Shown here piece by piece: positions 8,143 through 14,514 of a stretch of DNA of 22,568 bases. Position numbers and translations under genes: made by a program. The notes beneath the pieces are model-generated. The model worked only from the letters and a program-made list of their open reading frames with translations. It was not told the DNA's origin and made no database searches. The first letter of the stretch is position 1. Each line of letters starts with the position of its first letter. Where the stretch lies: contig JBFFEY010000048.1 in assembly GCA_041558415.1 (NCBI GenBank), positions 1-22,568 on the forward strand. Reading direction: 5' to 3'. The DNA is from SG8-39 sp041558415. GTDB lineage: Bacteria; Pseudomonadota; Gammaproteobacteria; Burkholderiales; SG8-39.

Positions 8143-8618
8143 GCGGCGGCCTCGACGAGCGCCTGGGCCGAAAGATTACGGACGCGGCCGAAGCCGGCGA
8201 CGAAGCGCGCCGACGCCGGACGGATCGCCCAGAATGAGAAATCGGCGAGCTCGAAATTGATCCCCGATTCCGGGTAGCGCGCCAGCCAGTCGCGTTTCAG
8301 TGCGTCGAACGCGGTGCCCGCATTCGGCAGCGGCGTCGCCGTGCCCCGCAGCGTCACCCGCGCCAGGGTGAACGGATCGGGGCGTGCGTCGTCGTTCTGC
8401 GCGATCGACAGCGCGACGCGCGGGTCGCGCGCCATGTCCTGCGTGTGCCAGGCGAGGCGGCTGACATGCACATGGAAGGTCGACAGGTCGGGCGCCGGCA
8501 GAAACAGCGTCATCGAGACCATCGGCGCCGCATCGCGCAGCGTGCCGAGGTGCGCGGTGCGCGCGTCGCGCAGCAGCTGCAGCAGGAGGGTGCGCTCGTC
8601 GGCGTCCATCGCAGCCAT
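8139..8618 (-). CDS. Pyridoxamine 5'-phosphate oxidase-fold protein (HugZ-like)
   Basis: 159 residues when started at ATG 8618, or 156 from the ATG at 8609. The pattern AHLGTLRDAAPMVSMTLF, then FHVHVSRLAWHTQDMARDPR and ARVTLRGTATPL, is that of the split-barrel flavin-binding PNPOx fold. The C-terminal FWAIRPASARFVAGFGRVRNL matches the heme-utilisation (HugZ/HutZ-like) branch. Such proteins bind FMN, F420 or heme; which one is not readable here. It is far shorter than HugZ, lacking the extra C-terminal DUF2470-type domain. It heads the four-gene minus cluster and overlaps the next gene by 4 bp. A minus-strand TACAAT spans the first ATG, so the second ATG (8609) may be the real, leaderless start. 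Confidence 0.82.
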   Translation of the reverse strand: MAAMDADERTLLLQLLRDARTAHLGTLRDAAPMVSMTLFLPAPDLSTFHVHVSRLAWHTQDMARDPRVALSIAQNDDARPDPFTLARVTLRGTATPLPNAGTAFDALKRDWLARYPESGINFELADFSFWAIRPASARFVAGFGRVRNLSAQALVEAAA

Positions 8619-8626
8619 TGTAAACT
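8617..8626. promoter_or_regulatory. Overlapping divergent -10-like boxes between the PNPOx-like gene and lolC
   Basis: In the 35-bp space between two divergent genes, the minus strand reads TACAAT (8622-8617), 7 nt before the ATG at 8609. The plus strand reads TAAACT (8621-8626), 27 nt before the lolC GTG. The boxes overlap by two bases, so polymerase could probably occupy only one direction at a time. No clear -35 element is visible on either side. Confidence 0.4.
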
Positions 8627-8653
8627 TCGGGTCGGACAGTCTCCGGATTTTGC

Positions 8654-9895
8654 GTGCGCTACGAACTTCTGGTCGGCCTGCGCTACACGCGCGCCAAGCG
8701 CCGCAACCATTTCATCAGTTTCATCTCCGCCATCTCCATGGCGGGCATCGCGCTCGGCGTCGCGGCCCTGATCGTGGTGCTGTCGGTGATGAACGGTTTC
8801 CAGCACGAGCTTCGCGCGCGCATCCTGGCGGTGGTCTCGCACCTGCAGATCTTCGGCGTGGAGCAGCGGCTCGACGACTGGGCGGGCGTGGCGGAGGTCG
8901 CTGCCCGGCACCCGCGCGTGATGGCGGTGGCGCCCTTCGTTAACGCCCAGGGCATGTTTTCGCGTGGCAGCAACGTGCGCGGCGCGATTGTGCGCGGCGT
9001 GCTGCCGCAGCGCGAGCTGGAGGTTTCCGACATCGGCCGCCACATGCGCGCGGGCAGCCTCGATGCGCTCGTTGCCGGCGAGTTCCGCGTCGTGCTCGGC
9101 ACGGACCTCGCGCGCGCGCTCGGCGCCCTGCCGGGCGACAAGGTGACGCTGATCGCGCCGCAGGGGCTGGTGACGCCGGCCGGCGTGATTCCGCGTCTCA
9201 AGCAGTTCACGGTGGCCGGCCTGTTCGAGGTCGGCATGTACGAGTACGACTCGGGCCTCGCGCTGGTGCATCTGAACGATGCGCAGAAGCTCTACCAGAT
9301 GGGTACCCAGGTCTCCGGCCTGCGTCTCAAGCTCGACGACCTTTTCGCCGCGCGCTGGGTCGCGCGCGAGATGATGCGTGATCTCGGCACGCGCGCCTTT
9401 GCGGTGGACTGGACGCGCAGCCACGCGAACTTCTTCCGCGCCGTCGAAATCGAGAAGCGCGTGATGTTCATCATCCTGACGCTGATCGTCGCGGTCGCGG
9501 CGTTCAACATCGTTTCGACGCTGGTGATGCTGGTGACCGACAAGAACGCGGACATCGCGATCCTGCGTACGCTCGGCGCGGCGCCGGGCTCGATCATGCA
9601 GATCTTCATCGTGCAGGGCGCACTGATCGGCGTCGTCGGCACCCTGGCCGGCGTCGTGCTCGGCGTGCTGCTTGGCCTTAACGTCGACACCGTCGTGCCG
9701 GCGATCGAGCGCCTGCTCGGTTTCAAGTTCCTCGCCAAGGACGTGTACTACCTCTCCGACCTGCCGTCCGACGTGCAGCTGCGCGACGTGCTCACGATCG
9801 GCCTAGTGTCGCTGGTGCTCTCTTTCGTCGCGACGCTCTACCCCAGTTGGCGCGCCTCCCGGGTCAATCCGGCGGAGGCGCTGCGCTATGAGTGA
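8654..9895 (+). CDS. lolC: Lipoprotein-releasing ABC transporter permease LolC/LolE
   Basis: 413 residues from a GTG at 8654 with the family's typical opening, MRYELLVGLRYTRAKRRNHF, followed by ISFISAISMAGIALG. The protein shows the MacB/FtsX-type layout: one membrane helix at about 24-46, a large periplasmic domain at about 47-265 that contacts LolA and lipoproteins, then three helices at about 269-293, 315-341 and 379-398. With LolD it extracts mature lipoproteins from the inner membrane and passes them to LolA. Many betaproteobacteria have a single LolC/E-type permease working as a homodimer (LolF-like); only one is seen here. lolD overlaps its last 8 bp. The GTG start is kept because the conserved sequence begins right there; its ribosome site is weak. 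Confidence 0.95.
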   Translation: MRYELLVGLRYTRAKRRNHFISFISAISMAGIALGVAALIVVLSVMNGFQHELRARILAVVSHLQIFGVEQRLDDWAGVAEVAARHPRVMAVAPFVNAQGMFSRGSNVRGAIVRGVLPQRELEVSDIGRHMRAGSLDALVAGEFRVVLGTDLARALGALPGDKVTLIAPQGLVTPAGVIPRLKQFTVAGLFEVGMYEYDSGLALVHLNDAQKLYQMGTQVSGLRLKLDDLFAARWVAREMMRDLGTRAFAVDWTRSHANFFRAVEIEKRVMFIILTLIVAVAAFNIVSTLVMLVTDKNADIAILRTLGAAPGSIMQIFIVQGALIGVVGTLAGVVLGVLLGLNVDTVVPAIERLLGFKFLAKDVYYLSDLPSDVQLRDVLTIGLVSLVLSFVATLYPSWRASRVNPAEALRYE

Positions 9896-10583
9896 AGCGA
9901 CTGCGTCGATGCTCGCCTGCCGCGGGCTGCGCAAGACCTACCAGGGGCCGCAGCCGGTGCCGGTGCTGCTGGGGGTGGACCTGGCGGTCGCGCCGCGTGA
10001 GCGCATTGCCATCATGGGCAAGTCCGGCTCGGGCAAATCCACGCTGCTGCACCTGCTCGGCGGGCTCGACGTGCCGAGCGCGGGCGAAGTGCTGGTCGAA
10101 GGCCGGCCCTTCAGCGCCATGCGCGAGGCCGAACGCGGCCGGGTGCGCAACGAAAAGCTCGGGTTCGTCTACCAGTTCCATCACCTGCTGCCCGAGTTCA
10201 CCGCCGAGGAAAACGTGGCGATGCCGCTCCTGATCCGGCGCCAGCCCCGCGAGGCGGCGCTGGCGCAGGCGCGCCGGGTGCTCGACGACGTCGGCCTCGG
10301 TGCGCGCGTCGCGCACCTGCCGGGCGAGTTGTCGGGCGGCGAGCGTCAGCGCTGCGCCTTCGCGCGCGCGCTTGTCACCGAGCCCGCGGTGGTGCTGGCC
10401 GACGAGCCGACCGGCAACCTCGATACGCACACCGCGGACGAGGTGTTCGAGGCGATGCTCGCACTGTCGGCGGCGCGGGGCACGTCGTTCGTTATCGTCA
10501 CCCACGATGCCGGGCTCGCCGCGCGCGCCGACCGCGTTCTGGAGCTGCGTGAAGGACTGTTGCAGCCTCGCGTAATGGGTTAG
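9888..10583 (+). CDS. lolD: Lipoprotein-releasing ABC transporter ATPase LolD
   Basis: 231 residues. Walker A GKSGSGKST is at 44-52, the Q-loop at FVYQFHHLLPEF (about 93-104), the ABC signature LSGGERQR at 148-155, Walker B VVLADEPTGNLD at 168-179, and the H-loop in VIVTHDAG. The QFHHLLPEFTAEENVAMP stretch is typical of LolD. It powers lipoprotein extraction at the cytoplasmic face of the LolC complex. Its ATG lies inside the last codons of lolC (ATGAGTGA overlap of 8 bp), so the two are translationally coupled and made in fixed ratio. The next gene, a PPK2, begins 37 bp later with its own good ribosome site and need not be part of the unit. Confidence 0.97.
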   Translation: MSEATASMLACRGLRKTYQGPQPVPVLLGVDLAVAPRERIAIMGKSGSGKSTLLHLLGGLDVPSAGEVLVEGRPFSAMREAERGRVRNEKLGFVYQFHHLLPEFTAEENVAMPLLIRRQPREAALAQARRVLDDVGLGARVAHLPGELSGGERQRCAFARALVTEPAVVLADEPTGNLDTHTADEVFEAMLALSAARGTSFVIVTHDAGLAARADRVLELREGLLQPRVMG

Positions 10584-10607
10584 TTTTGCGAGCGCCGCTT
10601 CATCGCG

Positions 10608-10613
10608 AAAGGA
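10608..10613 (+). promoter_or_regulatory. Ribosome binding site of the PPK2 gene
   Basis: AAAGGA lies 7 nt before the ATG at 10621. It is one of the few clear Shine-Dalgarno sequences in this window and confirms the start. Confidence 0.7.
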
Positions 10614-10620
10614 CGACTGC

Positions 10621-11526
10621 ATGAAAAACCCGCGCCTCAAGCGCCTGCGCAAGTTCCTCGAACCCTATCGCGTGACGCGCGGCGAGAAGTTCCGCCTCAA
10701 GGACCACGAGCCGGGTGACACCCACCGGTTCAAGTCGGAGCAAAAGGGCGAGGCGAAGGAGCTGCTGGCGCGCGGTGTCGAATGGCTTGCCGAGGAGCAG
10801 GGCAAGCTCTACGCGCAGGACCGCTGGAGCGTGCTGCTCGTGTTCCAGGCGATGGACGCGGCCGGCAAGGACGGCACGATCAAGCACGTCATGTCGGGCG
10901 TCAACCCGCAGGGCGTGCAGGTGGTCTCGTTCAAGGCGCCCTCGGCCGAGGACCTGGATCACGACTTCATGTGGCGCTGCATGAAGGCGCTGCCCGAGCG
11001 CGGGCGCATCGGCATCTTCAATCGCAGCTACTACGAGGAGCTGCTGGTGGTGCGCGTGCACGAGGCGCTGCTCGCGAAGCAGAAGCTGCCGCCGCAGCTG
11101 GTGACCAAGAGGATCTGGCAGGAACGCTTCGAGGACATCGCCAACATCGAGCGCTACCTGGCGCGCAACGGCACGCTGATCCTCAAGTTCTTCCTCAACC
11201 TGTCGCGCGGCGAGCAGAAAAAGCGCTTCATGGAGCGGCTCGACAACCCCGACAAGAACTGGAAGTTTTCCAGCGCCGACGCCCGCGAGCGCGGCTATTG
11301 GAGCGCCTACATGAGGGCCTACGAGGACATGATCCGCCACACCGCAGCGCCGCATGCGCCGTGGTACGTGGTGCCGGCCGACAACAAATGGTTCAGCCGC
11401 CTGGTCGTCGCGGCGGCGATCGTCGAGGCGATGGAAGGCCTCGACCTGCACTATCCCCGGGTCGGCCCGGAGCAGAAGAAGGAGCTCGCCCGGGCGCGGC
11501 AGATGCTGGTGGCGAAGAAGGGTTGA
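10621..11526 (+). CDS. ppk2: PPK2-family polyphosphate kinase (polyP:nucleotide phosphotransferase)
   Basis: 301 residues. The PPK2 P-loop is QAMDAAGKDGTIKHV, with D79 and K83 in the Walker A region at 78-86. It is followed by GVNPQGVQVVSFKAPSAEDLDHDFMWR and the Walker B region GRIGIFNRSYYEELLVVRVH (about 128-147). The lid segment is FFLNLSRGEQKKRFMERLDN, then NPDKNWKFS. The family moves phosphate between inorganic polyphosphate and nucleotides, usually regenerating ADP/ATP or GTP from AMP, ADP or GDP. One-domain proteins of this length occur in classes I and III, and the preferred substrate cannot be decided by eye. The protein is cytoplasmic. It sits downstream of lolD and converges with the cyclase gene, whose stop codon lies 12 bp away. 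Confidence 0.95.
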   Translation: MKNPRLKRLRKFLEPYRVTRGEKFRLKDHEPGDTHRFKSEQKGEAKELLARGVEWLAEEQGKLYAQDRWSVLLVFQAMDAAGKDGTIKHVMSGVNPQGVQVVSFKAPSAEDLDHDFMWRCMKALPERGRIGIFNRSYYEELLVVRVHEALLAKQKLPPQLVTKRIWQERFEDIANIERYLARNGTLILKFFLNLSRGEQKKRFMERLDNPDKNWKFSSADARERGYWSAYMRAYEDMIRHTAAPHAPWYVVPADNKWFSRLVVAAAIVEAMEGLDLHYPRVGPEQKKELARARQMLVAKKG

Positions 11527-11540
11527 GCGCGGCGCGCGCT
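11526..11540. terminator. Short hairpin shared by two convergent stop codons
   Basis: AGCGCG-GCG-CGCGCT is a perfect inverted repeat with a 6-bp stem and 3-nt loop. It fills the gap between the PPK2 stop (11524-11526) and the cyclase stop on the other strand (11541-11539). Neither side has a proper T-tract (plus side: ATTTCTC), so it is at best a weak two-way terminator. In GC-rich DNA such short repeats also occur by chance. Confidence 0.35.
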
Positions 11541-13836
11541 ATTTCTCGGTCAGGGTCCAGACGCCATCCCAGTCCGCCGGCGGCGGCGCCGACAGATAGT
11601 GGCGCGCGCGCTCGATGTAGATCGCGCACACCCGGTCGTCCCCGCGCAGGCGCTGCGCCTCCTCGAAGGCGGTGGCTGCCTCCTTGAAACGCTGCCCGCG
11701 GTACTGGTCCATCGCCAGGCGGTAGAGCTGCAGGAACTCGGGCAGCCGCGGGAAGCTCTTTTCGTCGTGGAAATCGAGGATCTCGTGCACCGAGATCGGC
11801 TGCGTCTTGCCCTTGACGATCACGTTGTCGACCACCCGGCTGCGGTAGGTACCGCGCAGCTTGCGAAAGGTGTGGTCGCTCACCAGGACCTGCGCACCGT
11901 AGGTCTTGCAGGCGCTTTCCAGGCGCGAGGCGAGATTGACGCCGTCGCCGATCATGGTGAAGTCCATGCGCTTGGGCGAGCCGATATTGCCCGCGACCAG
12001 GCTGTCGGTATTGAGTCCGATGCCGATGTGCACCGGCGGCTTGCCCTCGGCCGTGCGGCTGTCGTTCCACTCGGTGAGGATGTGGATCATGCCGATCGCG
12101 GCGCGCACCGCACGATCCTCGTCGTCCTCGTGCGCGACCGGCACGCCGAACCCCGCCATGATCGCGTCGCCGATGAATTTGTCGAGCATGCCGCCGTGCT
12201 GCTGGATGCATTCCACCATCAGCGTGAAATACTCGTTCAGCAGGCTCACCGTGGCCGCCGCGCCAAGCCGCTCGGTGACCGTGGTGAAGCCGCGAATGTC
12301 CGAGAACAGCACCGTCGCGGTAATCGCCTGGCCGCCGAGCAAGTCGGCGCCCGTGGACATCAGCTGGTCGGCGATCGAGGCGTCCATGTAGCGCGACATG
12401 GTCGCCTTCATGCGCTTTTCGGTGCTGATGTCCTCGATCAGCAGCATCGTGCCGAGCGCCTTGCGCTCGCCGCGCAGCGGCATCACCGTCAGATTCACCG
12501 ACACCGGCTCGTTCTCGACGCGCAGCTCGGCGTCCATCGAGGTCTCGAGCGCCTGCGTCTCCGCGACGCGCTTCACGCGCTCGAGCACCCAGGCGTTCGG
12601 GCCCGCGAAGATCGATTCGGCGGGCTGCTGCGCCAGCGCCCCGGGACGGGCCCGCAGAATGCGGTGTCCGGCCGCGTTGCAGGTCACGACCTTGCCTGCC
12701 TCGTCGAGCGTGATGACACCGTTGGTCATCGACTCGAGCATGCTCTCGTTGTAGTTCTTCATCGCCTGCACGTCGGCGAAGAGCTTGGCGTTCTCCAGCG
12801 CGATGGAGACCTGGGCGGTGAACGCCTTCAGGCGCTGCTCGTCCTCCGCCGTGAACGGGCCCGTGCGCTTGTTGAGCACCTGGGTGACGCCGATCGTCTT
12901 GCCCTGCTGGTTCACCACCGGCACGCACAGGATCGAGCGCGTGAAGAACCCGGTCTTCTTGTCGAAGGCCGGGTTGAAGCGCAGGTCGGCGTAGGCATAG
13001 GGAATGTTGATCGCTCTTCCCGTGGTGAATACCGCACCGGCGATGCCCACGTGGTTCGGCAGGCGGATCTGCGTGGCGTCCAGCCCCTGGCCCACCTCGG
13101 ACCAGAGCTCGTTGGTCTTCTCGTCGTTCAGGAACAGCGTCGAGCGCTCCGCGTCGAGCATGCGTGTCGCCTCGCTCATGACTTTCTGCAGCAGCGAGCC
13201 GATCTTGATGTCCGCGGTCATCTCCGAGACCATGTCGAGGAACTCGAGCTCCTGCTTGCGGATCGCGTTCATGCGCTCGATGTACTGCGCCGTCTGCAGC
13301 GCAATGGCGCCCTGCGTGGTCATTTCCCCGAGCAGTCGCGCGTCGCCGCGCGTGAAGCGGCCCTTCACCTTGTTGAGCGCCTGAGCGACCCCGATAATCT
13401 CGCCCTTCACCGTGCGGATCGGCACGCAGCAGATGCTTTGCGTGACGTAGCCGGTCTGCTCATCGATCGAGCGGTTGAAGCGCGGATCGGCGTAGGCGTC
13501 GTGGATGATCAGGTTCTCGCCGCTCTGGAACACGTGCCCGGCGATGCCACTGGTGTTGAGCAGCCGGATCTCGCGGTTGACGTTGCCCTGCGCGACGCGC
13601 GAATACAGCTCGCCGGTGGCCTCGTCGTTCAGGAACAGGGTGCCGCGCTCGGCGCCGATTTCCTCGGACGTCAGCGCGATCAGCGTGTAGAGGACCTCGT
13701 CGAGCGAGTCCATCGCGGCCATCTTGCGCGTGATGTCGAGCATCAGCTCGACGTGGCGCAGGCGGCGACCGCCGTCCGCAGCCATGCGCGGGCGCGTGCG
13801 CGGCGGCGTGTTCAGCTGCGCCTGCTCATCCTTCAC
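11539..13836 (-). CDS. GAF-GAF-PAS adenylate cyclase (CyaB1/CyaB2-like architecture)
   Basis: 765 residues from a GTG at 13836. Domains: GAF-A about 45-185, GAF-B about 212-350, PAS-like about 362-470, class III cyclase about 500-685, and a helical TPR-like tail 695-750. The catalytic set is complete: metal Asp D513 (FSDIRGFT) and D557 (DKFIGDA), adenine-selecting K553 and D625 (KRMDFT), transition-state N634 and R638 (VNLASRLE). ATP is thus the expected substrate and cAMP the product. GAF-B keeps an intact NKFDE motif (N322 K323, F328, D332 E333), which marks cyclic-nucleotide-binding GAFs; GAF-A has it degraded. Anabaena CyaB1/B2 share this order and are activated by cAMP at a GAF. No membrane helix is seen. 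The GTG has GGAG 7 nt upstream and overlaps the coiled-coil gene by 11 bp. Longer in-frame starts lack family resemblance. Confidence 0.93.
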   Translation of the reverse strand: MKDEQAQLNTPPRTRPRMAADGGRRLRHVELMLDITRKMAAMDSLDEVLYTLIALTSEEIGAERGTLFLNDEATGELYSRVAQGNVNREIRLLNTSGIAGHVFQSGENLIIHDAYADPRFNRSIDEQTGYVTQSICCVPIRTVKGEIIGVAQALNKVKGRFTRGDARLLGEMTTQGAIALQTAQYIERMNAIRKQELEFLDMVSEMTADIKIGSLLQKVMSEATRMLDAERSTLFLNDEKTNELWSEVGQGLDATQIRLPNHVGIAGAVFTTGRAINIPYAYADLRFNPAFDKKTGFFTRSILCVPVVNQQGKTIGVTQVLNKRTGPFTAEDEQRLKAFTAQVSIALENAKLFADVQAMKNYNESMLESMTNGVITLDEAGKVVTCNAAGHRILRARPGALAQQPAESIFAGPNAWVLERVKRVAETQALETSMDAELRVENEPVSVNLTVMPLRGERKALGTMLLIEDISTEKRMKATMSRYMDASIADQLMSTGADLLGGQAITATVLFSDIRGFTTVTERLGAAATVSLLNEYFTLMVECIQQHGGMLDKFIGDAIMAGFGVPVAHEDDEDRAVRAAIGMIHILTEWNDSRTAEGKPPVHIGIGLNTDSLVAGNIGSPKRMDFTMIGDGVNLASRLESACKTYGAQVLVSDHTFRKLRGTYRSRVVDNVIVKGKTQPISVHEILDFHDEKSFPRLPEFLQLYRLAMDQYRGQRFKEAATAFEEAQRLRGDDRVCAIYIERARHYLSAPPPADWDGVWTLTEK

Positions 13837-14392
13837 GTTGCTGCTCCAGCTGGCGGCGCAGATCCTGCACGGTGCTTTGCAGCTGCGCGATCGCGCTCTG
13901 CGTCTGCCGCTCGAGCGCGCGCTCGTGATCGGCATGCGCTGCCGCCGTGCGCTCCATTTCGGCACGCAGTGCCTCGACGGTCTGCTTGAGCTGCAGGTTT
14001 TCCTCGCTCAGCGCGAGGATCGCCTGCTGGATCGCGCCGTCGCGCTCGGCCTCGGCGCGCTCGAGCGCGGCGCGCAGCGCCTCGACGGCGGCGCGCAGGT
14101 CCTTGATCTCCGCCATCGCCTGCTGCACGGCATCGGCGACGGCCGTTTCGCGCTCGGCGTCGGCGCGCTCCAGGGCGCTGCGCAGGCTGTCGACGGTGGC
14201 GTACAGCTGCGCGAGTTCCTCCGCGGATGCGGTCGCTGCGCGCCGGAGTTCGAACTCGCGGTCGGCCTGGCTGCGCTCGAGCGCCTCGCGCGTCGCGTGC
14301 AGCGCGCGCTTCAGCGCCTCCAGTTCGCGGTCATCGAGCGTCGCGCGCTCGCGCGGCGCGGCCGCGCGAGCGTTGGCGGGTGGCGTCGGCAA
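13826..14392 (-). CDS. Coiled-coil protein with 36-residue repeats, cyclase partner candidate
   Basis: 188 residues, almost all heptad-like helix rich in Ala, Glu, Arg and Leu, after a short flexible N-terminus (PTPPANARAAAPRE). Five repeat units stand exactly 36 residues apart, with cores such as VDSLRSALERADAERE (67-82) and VEALRAALERAEAERD (103-118). There is no signal peptide, membrane helix or enzymatic motif, so it is probably a cytoplasmic rod or oligomerisation protein. The start is a TTG at 14392; it is trusted because a perfect AAGGAG lies 7 nt upstream (14405-14400) and no in-frame ATG precedes the repeats. The gene's end overlaps the adenylate cyclase GTG by 11 bp, implying coupled translation and possibly a physical partnership. 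I know no named family for it. Confidence 0.85.
   Translation of the reverse strand: MPTPPANARAAAPRERATLDDRELEALKRALHATREALERSQADREFELRRAATASAEELAQLYATVDSLRSALERADAERETAVADAVQQAMAEIKDLRAAVEALRAALERAEAERDGAIQQAILALSEENLQLKQTVEALRAEMERTAAAHADHERALERQTQSAIAQLQSTVQDLRRQLEQQREG
13829..14305 (-). repeat. In-gene tandem repeat, 108 bp (36 codons) per unit
   Basis: Equivalent residues recur at 36-residue steps: T66, A102, T138 and T174, with the earlier ALER at 37-40 aligning to ALER at 73-76. At DNA level the two best copies share the stretch cggcgcgctc at 14053 and 14161, exactly 108 bp apart. The last unit is truncated at the C-terminus. Because 36 is not a multiple of seven, each unit must carry a stutter in the heptad pattern (for example 7+7+11+11). 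Confidence 0.8.
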
Positions 14393-14399
14393 GGATTGT

Positions 14400-14405
14400 C
14401 TCCTT
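14400..14405 (-). promoter_or_regulatory. Strong ribosome binding site for the TTG-started coiled-coil gene
   Basis: The minus strand reads AAGGAG, 7 nt before TTG at 14392. This perfect Shine-Dalgarno paired with the weakest common start codon decides the start and suggests deliberately limited initiation. Confidence 0.75.
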
Positions 14406-14514
14406 CAGCGGACGATGCTATCACCGCTGCGCGCGCAAACGGGCGGATGCGGCCCGGGCGGAGGCGTGAAATTGCGTCATCCGCTTGCGGGGTCGCGGCG
14501 TTGCAGCCTGGGAT

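Noticed and set aside
11599..13989. 796-codon open frame on the plus strand opposite the cyclase gene
   Set aside because: Its product is a low-complexity His/Arg/Leu/Asp-rich sequence with no domain, and it mirrors the codon pattern of the real gene. GC-rich DNA commonly leaves the opposite frame open.
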